A stretch of 64,000 nucleotides of DNA from Ferruginibacter sp. (lineage in GTDB: Bacteria; Bacteroidota; Bacteroidia; Chitinophagales; Chitinophagaceae), in the NCBI GenBank assembly GCA_014379625.1, contig JACMLJ010000039.1, forward strand, positions 1-64,000, given 5' to 3'. Position 1 is the first letter of the stretch. Every line of letters starts with the position of its first letter. The position numbers and the translations under genes are program-made. The notes under the pieces were generated by a model that made no database searches, was not told where the DNA came from, and saw only the letters and a list, made by a program, of their open reading frames with translations. Below are positions 55,272-62,427 of this stretch, piece after piece.

Positions 55272-55610
55272 TTAGCAGCCCCTGTAGGTAGAATATCCAA
55301 AAGGGCTTACCAGCAACGGTATATGATAATGCTCAATTGTATTTATTTCAAATATAATTTCTACAGCAGGGTAAAAAGTTGCTATATCATCAGCACTGAA
55401 ATAATGTTTTATGTCAAATGTAATTTTGTAAATACCGAGGGCCAGTTCCTCATCCTCCTGCAACAGGTTGGTTAGCCTGCCCTCTTTGTTAGTGATACCT
55501 TTTGCTATTTCAAACCATTCCTGTCCCACCTGTTCGTATAACACAATGGCAATACCCCATGCCGGCTTGCCCTTACTGGTGTCTAATACATGTGTGGTTA
55601 CCTGGCTCAT
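55272..55610 (-). CDS. uraH: 5-hydroxyisourate hydrolase (transthyretin-like)
   Basis: The 112-residue protein opens the ring of 5-hydroxyisourate to give OHCU in urate breakdown. The expected active-site residues are His7 (THVLD), Arg45 (NKEGRLTN) and His96 (HYHIPLL). The C-terminus is SPFGYSTYRGC, whereas the family signature ends YRGS, so the last residue is Cys instead of Ser. It overlaps uraD by four bases (ATGA at 55610-55607), which implies translational coupling. It has no signal peptide and acts in the cytosol as a tetramer in known cases. Confidence 0.93.
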   Translation of the reverse strand: MSQVTTHVLDTSKGKPAWGIAIVLYEQVGQEWFEIAKGITNKEGRLTNLLQEDEELALGIYKITFDIKHYFSADDIATFYPAVEIIFEINTIEHYHIPLLVSPFGYSTYRGC

Positions 55611-56110
55611 AATACTAATTTTTGTAAACGAAGTAAGGTGATTTTATTCTGTTCGTCCATGGCAATTTTAATTTCTTCTTCAGGTCCATTGGATAAACGC
55701 TGCCGTAATAGGGTTAGCATTTCTTCGGCAGTTTTACCGGTGGCGCATACGATAAAGATATACCCAAATTTTTTTTCGTATGACTCATTGGCTGCAGCAA
55801 GATCGCTTATTATGTCCCTTGATGCTGTATTTACGGTAGCCTGCTCCCCGGATGCCCATTGCGCTGTAGCAGCAAATTTCTTTTCCAGCGAATCCACATC
55901 CCCAATTTTGGGATGATGGGTAAATGCTTCTTTCCAATCCTCCTCCGTACACGCATACCATTGTTCCTCCGCGTCTTCAAGTATTTCTACCAAATCATCC
56001 GCGGGAAAAAAAGGCAGCATTTTATTTACCCAATTGGCAGATCCGCAACACTTAAAAAGTTCCTGCTTTAGTGATTCAGTTGGTAATATATTTAGTTCGT
56101 GAAGGGTCAT
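55607..56110 (-). CDS. uraD: OHCU decarboxylase
   Basis: The 167-residue protein converts 2-oxo-4-hydroxy-4-carboxy-5-ureidoimidazoline to (S)-allantoin. THHPKIGD contains the catalytic histidine (His66), and the middle WASGEQATV and the late KFGYIFIVCATGKTAEEML are typical. Length is normal. It is translated just before uraH, whose start overlaps its stop. Upstream, a -7 box (TAATTTTG, 56165-56158 on the minus strand) lies inside the dyad TTACAA-N5-TTGTAA, so this gene may head its own regulated transcript. Confidence 0.94.
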   Translation of the reverse strand: MTLHELNILPTESLKQELFKCCGSANWVNKMLPFFPADDLVEILEDAEEQWYACTEEDWKEAFTHHPKIGDVDSLEKKFAATAQWASGEQATVNTASRDIISDLAAANESYEKKFGYIFIVCATGKTAEEMLTLLRQRLSNGPEEEIKIAMDEQNKITLLRLQKLVL

Positions 56111-56154
56111 TTTGCATTTGCTTAAAAAGATGTATCAACTGTTGTATAACTGCT

Positions 56155-56171
56155 TTACAAAATTATTGTAA
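56155..56171 (-). promoter_or_regulatory. -7 box overlapped by a dyad: possible operator of uraD-uraH-CitE-like gene
   Basis: TTACAA, 5 bases, TTGTAA is a perfect inverted repeat. Its centre holds CAAAATTA, which is TAATTTTG on the minus strand, a perfect TAnnTTTG box 48 bases from the uraD start. A binding protein here would block or guide the polymerase. No -33 TTG is clear. A looser ACAA-N9-TTGT lies in the allB-puuD space (58769-58785). Confidence 0.4.
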
Positions 56172-56295
56172 TTGTGCTGATAATCATTTCGGAGGGGTAA
56201 TTTGTTTAACTTCCAAAAGACAGTGTTTAGAACCCATAACGGTAAAACCTTTTAGCAAATCCGACTATTTTTTACCGCGGAATAATGATTCTATA

Positions 56296-57291
56296 TCATA
56301 ATAACGGTTTGCCGAAAAGCCGCATCCTGCTGATTCCACCATCCGGAAAAATGACCAGGCGAACATGTGTAAAAGCCCCATTAGTGGCGATTTCATGCTC
56401 AAAATAATGTTCATGATCTGCCTCCAATTTTACCTGTGGCAAAATAACCGTCCAGTCAGTTTCATCCCTAGTAAAATCAATAGGTTCACCAGGAGCAATA
56501 TTACATCCTTCAATCATACAACTATCCGGGTAGTTGCCTTTAAAATGCCCTGTGTCAATTAAAATTTTATGAATATTGCCCGGATGTGCAAGTTGTACAA
56601 TTACCCAGTCTTTATTGCCGGGGCTGCGGTTACGTTTGGTTTCCCAGCCATCGGCCATATTGATTCCCCTTCCGGGCATTAGCAGGTTACCCATGTGACT
56701 AAAAAACATATCGTTGCATAAAACAGCCCTGGCGCCATTCAATGCTGCAGCAAGATCCGTCTCATCATCACTAACAACAGTCCAGTCCTTTATTACTTCG
56801 CCATATACTTTTAGCCTTGCTACTCCCCCATCGGGGTAAATATTGAGTCGCAAATGCGAATAAATATGCTGATCGCCTACCCCATATAAATTTTGTGATC
56901 CTGGTTGCAGTGGTGATTTTGGTAATATCTCTACCCAGGTTAATTTTTCGAAATCATCCGTGTCTGCATCCATTATATTAAATGCATCAATTGACGCAAA
57001 AGGCGGGTGATTGCCAAGAAAATAATTGGTGTCAATATCTACCCCGTGTATTTTTCCAGGTGTTGCTAATTGAATGATACACCAGTCGTGACCCGGTACT
57101 CTTTTTCTCCTGGATTCCCAGCCATCCATCCATTTACCGCGATCTGTATATTTGCCGGCGATAAAAATCCCCCGTCCGGGTTTTAGGAGGTTTTCTTTTT
57201 CAGCAAAAAAATCATCGCTGCAAAGCAATGTTTTGCCACCTAATTTTTCCGCGGCGAGGTCGGTCAATTTTGTAAAGTCAGATCCGGTCAT
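56296..57291 (-). CDS. alc: Allantoicase
   Basis: The 331-residue protein hydrolyses allantoate to ureidoglycolate and urea. It shows the internal duplication of the family. The first half has GRGIFIAGKYTDRGKWMDGW, KRVPGHDWCIIQLATPG and DIDTNYFLGNHPP. The second half has GRGINMADGWETKRNRSPGN and LIDTGHFKGNYPDS. GDQHIYSHLRLNIYPDGGVARL joins the halves. Length is typical. It lies 102 bases downstream of allB and 185 bases upstream of uraD, all on the minus strand. Its presence means allantoate is opened by the allantoicase rather than the amidohydrolase route. Confidence 0.94.
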   Translation of the reverse strand: MTGSDFTKLTDLAAEKLGGKTLLCSDDFFAEKENLLKPGRGIFIAGKYTDRGKWMDGWESRRKRVPGHDWCIIQLATPGKIHGVDIDTNYFLGNHPPFASIDAFNIMDADTDDFEKLTWVEILPKSPLQPGSQNLYGVGDQHIYSHLRLNIYPDGGVARLKVYGEVIKDWTVVSDDETDLAAALNGARAVLCNDMFFSHMGNLLMPGRGINMADGWETKRNRSPGNKDWVIVQLAHPGNIHKILIDTGHFKGNYPDSCMIEGCNIAPGEPIDFTRDETDWTVILPQVKLEADHEHYFEHEIATNGAFTHVRLVIFPDGGISRMRLFGKPLL

Positions 57292-57393
57292 AGTTTTTTA
57301 ATTATGGGATTTAGAAGGGACAAATATTTTTTTAAAGTTAATCCCAATGCTGCAAAGAGTTTTAGCTTATCAGCATTCTGCCTATTTTCTTAA

Positions 57394-58722
57394 TCAAGTC
57401 AGTATTTTTTTACCTGTATTCAGTTGTACAAATTTTCCATTATCATACACTTTTGTTCCGCTGATATAGGTTTGGGCTACAACTCCATATAATTGCTCAT
57501 TTAAATACGGCGTTAACTTGTGCCGGTGCTGTATAATATTTTCCCTTACGGTAAAGGTTGCTGCTTCATTCAATACCACCAGGTCGGCATCGTATCCTGC
57601 TGCGATTTTGCCCTTGCTTTTTTCTTTACCGATCAGTTTTGCCGGGTTTTCACAGAGCCATTTCACTATATCCTTAAAAGCAATATTTCTTTTTTTTGCA
57701 GCGGTCCACAACGCCGGTAAGGCAAATTGTAAAGAAGCAATTCCTCCCCAGGCTTTCATAAAATTACCGCTCTGCAATTCTTTCAGGTCCGGTGTGGCAG
57801 GCGAATGATCCGTGGCCACCAAATCGATGATACCGCTTTTTAGCGCTTCCCAAAGCAGTTCGTTATTTTCCTTTTCACGAATTGGCGGTGCGCATTTGAA
57901 TTGCGTTTGCCCATCTTTAATTTGATCTGCATTAAAATATAAATAGTGTTGCCCGGTTTCCACAGTTATAGGTAAGCCTTTTTGCCTGGCCCTGCTGATT
58001 TGTTCAATTGAATTCGAAGATGATAAATGTACAATATGCACCCTGCAATCATATTTTTCACATAAACGGATCATTAATGCAATGGCATCATCCTCCCATT
58101 TTTTGGGCCGGGTGGCGAGGTAATTGCTATACGACCGTACCTGGTCTGAAGAGCGTTCTATGCTGTCCGTTAGTTCGCAATGTACCAGCAACGGAAGCCT
58201 GTGTTTTGCAATAATGGGCATTGCTTTTCGAAGGTCAGCTTCTGTAGCATTTGGAAATTCATCAATACCTGAATGAGTTAAAAATGCCTTGAACCCCAGC
58301 ACCCCTTTTTCGATCAATCCTTCCAAATCATTTTCATTGCCTGGAACGATGCCTCCCCAAAAACCAACATTCGCGTGTAACTTATTTTTTGCAGCCGCGA
58401 GCTTTTCTTCCAATGCCTTCACCGTAGTAGTGACCGGCGAAGAATTCAGCGGCATATCTACCACTGTTGTAATGCCCCCTGCAATAGCCGCTCTGGTTGC
58501 AGTATCAAAACCTTCCCAACCTGTGCGGCCGGGTTCATTAATGTGAACATGGGGATCAATCACACCCGGCATCAGCAACTGGTCCATCACATCAACCAAC
58601 TCATACCCGTTTGTGCCCGGAGGAGTATTACTTACACCGGTTATTATTCCATTTTCCATCATCACAAATGCTTCTTGTATGCCGCCGGCCAAAACCGTTC
58701 TGTTACTATGTATCACTACCAA
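57394..58722 (-). CDS. allB: Allantoinase
   Basis: The 442-residue cytosolic amidohydrolase turns allantoin into allantoate. The metal-binding DPHVHINEPGRTGWEGF has His58 and His60. VLGFKAFLTHSG carries the carboxylated Lys. LLVHCELTDSI and VHIVHLSSSNS hold the later His ligands, and ATDHSPATPDLK the catalytic Asp. The start is a TTG (58722) or a GTG two codons on; no ATG fits before the first strand. It is divergent from puuD across about 115 bases and heads the minus-strand run of the urate genes. Confidence 0.94.
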   Translation of the reverse strand: MVVIHSNRTVLAGGIQEAFVMMENGIITGVSNTPPGTNGYELVDVMDQLLMPGVIDPHVHINEPGRTGWEGFDTATRAAIAGGITTVVDMPLNSSPVTTTVKALEEKLAAAKNKLHANVGFWGGIVPGNENDLEGLIEKGVLGFKAFLTHSGIDEFPNATEADLRKAMPIIAKHRLPLLVHCELTDSIERSSDQVRSYSNYLATRPKKWEDDAIALMIRLCEKYDCRVHIVHLSSSNSIEQISRARQKGLPITVETGQHYLYFNADQIKDGQTQFKCAPPIREKENNELLWEALKSGIIDLVATDHSPATPDLKELQSGNFMKAWGGIASLQFALPALWTAAKKRNIAFKDIVKWLCENPAKLIGKEKSKGKIAAGYDADLVVLNEAATFTVRENIIQHRHKLTPYLNEQLYGVVAQTYISGTKVYDNGKFVQLNTGKKILT

Positions 58723-58837
58723 GGCCCGTATTTTAAAAGGTTATTTGATGAAACACTAAAAATACAAAACAAAATTTTAAATTGTGCGAATAAGGGTTGA
58801 TTAAGACCTGTCCTTAGAAATTAAAGAATTGAACATT

Positions 58838-60244
58838 ATGCTGACTGCGCTGATTTATGTTGTATTGGGTTTTATCCTGCTGATGCTGATCATCATGACC
58901 TACCAGTTTCATGCAATCAAAAGAAACCAACCAGGCGGAGAAGCATCTGCAAAACAACAGGAACAACTCTCGCTTTCACAGGGTTTTATTTATACATCCA
59001 TCGTACTGGTGATTGTACTCGCGCTGGCTTTTACCTGGTACTTAGTGAAAGGCACCCCCTGGGAGGGTCACCTGATGGAATGGCTCAACATTGTGATAAG
59101 ACTGATGCACATCACATTCGGTATTGCCTGGATCGGCGCTTCATTTTATTTTGTTTTTTTGGAAAATGCATTGAACCGGACGGAAAATGTAAGGGATGAA
59201 CTGGCCGGCAATCTGTGGGCTATACATGGGGGAGGTTTTTATTACTTAGAAAAATATAAGGTAGCGCCAGCAAACATTCCCAAACACCTGCATTGGTTTA
59301 AATACGAAGCTTATTTTACCTGGCTCTCCGGCTTCAGTCTTTTATTTGTGGTGTATTATTTTAACGCCAAAGCCATGCTGGTTGATTCCAATGTACTGAA
59401 AATAGGATCGGCTTCCGCAATAGGAATTGGGGTTGGTTCATTCATTGTAGGATGGGTGGCGTATGATAGATTATGCAAAACAGCCCTGGTAAAAAAGAGA
59501 GTATGGTTTGTCCTTGCCGGCTTTATTATCGCCACGGGATTCGCTTTTTTCTACAGCCATGTCTTCAGTTCAAGGGCGGCCTATATTCATTTTGGCGCCA
59601 TGCTTGGCACCCTGATGGCGGCGAATGTTTTTTTCATTATTATCCCTGCTCAAAAGGCGATGGTGAAGGCAGCAAAAGAAGGGAAACCCCTTGATCCCGC
59701 CTTAGGTAAAAACGCATTGATAAGATCAATACACAATAATTATTTTACACTGCCGGTGGTATTTGTAATGATCAGCAATCATTTTCCCACTACTTTTGGC
59801 TACCAGTATCCCTGGGCTATACTCGCTGCAATATCTTTAGGAACCGCAGGGGTAAAACATTATTTAAATTTAAGAGAAAAGGGGCAGTACAATATTTGGG
59901 TACTACCGGTTTCTGTATTGATATTACTGGCTGCAAGTTTTATAACCGCCCCGCAAAAAAATAATGCTGCCTGCAATAAAACTATCAGCTTCACCGAAAT
60001 AAACCAAATCATCACTACACGTTGTACCAGTTGTCATTCATCTAAACCTACCGATGATGTGTATACGGCCCCTCCTAACGGTGTAGTGTATGATACACCG
60101 CAGGACATCGTGAAAATGAAAGACAAGATCATGCAGCGGGTGGTGATCACTAAAACAATGCCTCAGAATAACAAGACCGGCATTACACCTGAAGAGCGGG
60201 ACCTTATCAGGTGCTGGATTGACCAGGGAGCGGTAGTAAAATAA
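58838..60244 (+). CDS. puuD: Membrane urate hydroxylase with C-terminal cytochrome c domain
   Basis: The protein has 468 residues from the ATG at 58838; the frame opens at a TTG three codons earlier. PuuD oxidises urate to 5-hydroxyisourate in the inner membrane. The N-terminal part (about 1-375) is the multi-helix DUF989 domain: RLMHITFGIAWIGASFYFVFLENAL, NLWAIHGGGFYYLEKYKVAP, HLHWFKYEAYFTWLSGFSLL. The C-terminal domain (about 380-468) has the heme motif CTSCH (Cys396, Cys399, His400) and a Met in TKTMPQNN as likely sixth ligand. Electrons would pass to the respiratory chain rather than directly to O2. It is divergent from allB, the start of the rest of the pathway. Confidence 0.93.
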   Translation: MLTALIYVVLGFILLMLIIMTYQFHAIKRNQPGGEASAKQQEQLSLSQGFIYTSIVLVIVLALAFTWYLVKGTPWEGHLMEWLNIVIRLMHITFGIAWIGASFYFVFLENALNRTENVRDELAGNLWAIHGGGFYYLEKYKVAPANIPKHLHWFKYEAYFTWLSGFSLLFVVYYFNAKAMLVDSNVLKIGSASAIGIGVGSFIVGWVAYDRLCKTALVKKRVWFVLAGFIIATGFAFFYSHVFSSRAAYIHFGAMLGTLMAANVFFIIIPAQKAMVKAAKEGKPLDPALGKNALIRSIHNNYFTLPVVFVMISNHFPTTFGYQYPWAILAAISLGTAGVKHYLNLREKGQYNIWVLPVSVLILLAASFITAPQKNNAACNKTISFTEINQIITTRCTSCHSSKPTDDVYTAPPNGVVYDTPQDIVKMKDKIMQRVVITKTMPQNNKTGITPEERDLIRCWIDQGAVVK

Positions 60245-60575
60245 TTGATAACTCGGATTAATTGAAATTATAGGATTAAGTAGATAGTTCGCAAAGGCAT
60301 TGCTAGTATGATTTTGGTAAACGCGCCATGGTCGATTTTAAACCAGTAACTGCATAAGCAGCCTCTTTTGGATCGGTCACGGCGAAGCCGAGCTTCAAAA
60401 AATGCGAAGCAAATTTTTTGAAAGATGCAAAAGCAGCTGCGTTGCAGTTACGCGGCCCCGCCGGCCGGGGAGGCGAAAGTTAGAATTCTAAAAGAAATAA
60501 CCAATGTGGAAAAGCATATGCGAATCATCTACCCAATCCAATGAAATTATTACAGGAAGAAGATTGCGCACCCTG
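60245..60575. other. Intergenic space with a GC-rich 126-base open stretch
   Basis: Most of this 331-base space is ordinary. The part 60358-60483 is distinctly GC-rich and stays open in one frame, from just after a TAA to a TAG, reading AASFGSVTAKPSFKKCEAN...AAALQLRGPAGRGGES. It contains CCCCG-CCGGC-CGGGG. It has no start codon and does not match its neighbours; it may be a dispersed repeat or gene remnant. Confidence 0.45.
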
Positions 60576-61277
60576 CTATCTCATAAACATTGGTTTACAG
60601 GTAAATACAAGCCCCAGGAAGAACTGGCTTATTTTATCTTCCGGCGCATTGCCCAGTACCTGGTTCTCATTACTTCTCCAGTTGCGATCTTTAAAACTGC
60701 CAGAATAACCGCCTTGTATACCTATGGAACTGGATGGGTGTTTGGGAGATTTTACAGAAAAGCCGAAGCCCAGCCGGTAAACAAGGAAGGCATTATTAAA
60801 CTTAACCGAACTGATGTTGTTTTGAACTTCAGGGGATATGAGCACATCATTAAAATTTACCGCCGAATTGTCTTTATAAAAAATGGCCTGGTAACCCTGG
60901 AATCCGAGGCCAGCCAGTGGATAAAGCATTATTTTTTCGCTTTTCAGAAGATCGTAGCCAAGATCCATACTAACACTGATAAACCGGATCGAACTGCTTT
61001 TCTTATCCCTGTCACCGCTCATGCTACTGCCTACTGTTAAGCCCCCGGCAGAGATAAATCTTTTTTCTTCATGTAGCCAGCCTAATCCTAGTGTAGCTGC
61101 ATAATCGTTTAACTTTTTATACTGGGGCAAACCTGCAATGCGGCTATTGATGCCATCAAATTGCTGGTAGCTTACGCCAATACTGCGGGTAATCATCGGA
61201 AGATGTATGCCTTTTTTATCCTGCGCATTGGAAGAAAAAGCAACACCAAGCAGGAAAAACATAATAATCATTTTCAT
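60576..61277 (-). CDS. Exported outer-membrane beta-barrel-like protein
   Basis: The 233-residue protein has a signal peptide (about 1-19, ending SNAQ). The rest alternates hydrophobic and polar residues as in barrel strands: ITRSIGVSYQQFDG, YAATLGLGWLHEEKRFISAGG, ISVSMDLGYDLLKSEKIMLYPLAGLGFQ, YRLGFGFSVKSPK. No named family is recognised. A 178-codon frame on the other strand covers the same DNA but has no signal or coding character. It is divergent from the next barrel gene, with 220 bases between them. Confidence 0.72.
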   Translation of the reverse strand: MKMIIMFFLLGVAFSSNAQDKKGIHLPMITRSIGVSYQQFDGINSRIAGLPQYKKLNDYAATLGLGWLHEEKRFISAGGLTVGSSMSGDRDKKSSSIRFISVSMDLGYDLLKSEKIMLYPLAGLGFQGYQAIFYKDNSAVNFNDVLISPEVQNNISSVKFNNAFLVYRLGFGFSVKSPKHPSSSIGIQGGYSGSFKDRNWRSNENQVLGNAPEDKISQFFLGLVFTCKPMFMR

Positions 61278-61497
61278 AAAGTATAATTTATTTTTAACTA
61301 TTACAAACCGGGTGCCTAAATGTTTATTTTCATTTCCTGGTAACGGATATCAAAATATTCATACGCTTTTTTATTTATTAAATCCTGGTACTGATGACCA
61401 CTGGCCTGTGTTTCTTTTCTTCAGATTAGCAAAATTAAAATGCCATATTAGTTTTTTTGAATATATTCATTTGTTTTTATATATTCACAAAAAAAAT

Positions 61498-62109
61498 ATG
61501 AAAAAAAGTTTATCCTTTATCATCCTTACATTTTTTATACTGCAGGCTGCATCAGCGCAGGATAAGAATAAACCCGCATTTAAAAGATTTGGATTCAGGG
61601 CCGGGGCAAATTATTCACATATTAATTTCGCTAAGGGTAACCCGCCACCCACTTTTCCTATTGAAACTTCCTGGGGCACAGGTATAAATGTTGGCTTTTT
61701 GATTTCGGTTCCGGTAACCGGCCGGCTTTCCATTCAACCGGAATATTTATTTTCGCAGATGAATGGAGAAATAAAAAGCTCAGAAACGGTATATCATTTT
61801 AATTATTTATCGATGCCTGTGTTTTTTAAATACCAGGTGCATAAAAAGTTTTCAGTTTTGGCCGGACCCCAGTTTGATATACTGATCAGCGCTAAAAAGA
61901 AGGTGAAAGGTAGTTCGACTAATATAACACATGATACGGAAGAACGCAGCCTGGCAGCCACCGCCGGTATTGAATATCAAATAACAGACTGTTTTTCTTT
62001 ATTCGCCAGGTATATGCACGGATTTAACCATATTGGTATTGGTCAGCGTTCCGACATACAGGAATTTAAATATGAAATGGCGCAATTGACTGCCTGCGTC
62101 AGATTTTAA
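61498..62109 (+). CDS. Outer-membrane beta-barrel protein (PorT/OMP_b-brl_2-like)
   Basis: The protein has 203 residues from the ATG at 61498. The frame is open back to 61207, but only the later ATG gives a signal peptide (MKKSLSFIILTFFILQAASA). The mature chain starts with FKRFGFRAGANYSHINFAKG and continues with GINVGFLISVPVTGRLSIQPEYLFSQMNG, FNYLSMPVFFKYQVHKKFSVLAGPQFD and YMHGFNHIGIGQ. This is the small-barrel family very common in Bacteroidota. The role may be porin-like or structural and is not assignable. The chain ends TACVRF with terminal Phe, as barrels do. Confidence 0.82.
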   Translation: MKKSLSFIILTFFILQAASAQDKNKPAFKRFGFRAGANYSHINFAKGNPPPTFPIETSWGTGINVGFLISVPVTGRLSIQPEYLFSQMNGEIKSSETVYHFNYLSMPVFFKYQVHKKFSVLAGPQFDILISAKKKVKGSSTNITHDTEERSLAATAGIEYQITDCFSLFARYMHGFNHIGIGQRSDIQEFKYEMAQLTACVRF

Positions 62110-62427
62110 ATATTCGCCGGTCACGATAACGCATAATTTGCTCCGCGGACCCGTTTCAATACGGGCCTGGACCATGCGTTTATTGAACTTACCCGAACTG
62201 ATTAATTTTTGCTATTAATTTAATCTATGGGGTATCTGCCAAAGTTGCGGTTAATTCGGCAGTGCGGAATTGTGGAGCAATATACCCATCGAGGCCCCTC
62301 ATGTCTACAGTAAAAAATTAATGGTAATTATTGCTGTGCCTAAAATTTACAGGTTATCTTATTTTTTAATTTCCTTTTTTTCAAAAGGCGATCTTATATT
62401 TATGCCTGAAAATTATCGTGTACAAAT
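62110..62427. other. Intergenic space without a supported gene
   Basis: A 318-base AT-rich space. CCCGT-TTCAAT-ACGGG (62150-62165) is a small hairpin without T-run, about 40 bases after the barrel gene. An overlapping ATG frame (62402) stays open only to 62467 and is in a different frame from kup. Confidence 0.45.

Noticed and set aside
60504..61040. 178-codon plus-strand open frame
   Set aside because: It is the antisense of a protein with a clear signal peptide and barrel-like strands. Its own product has no recognisable pattern.
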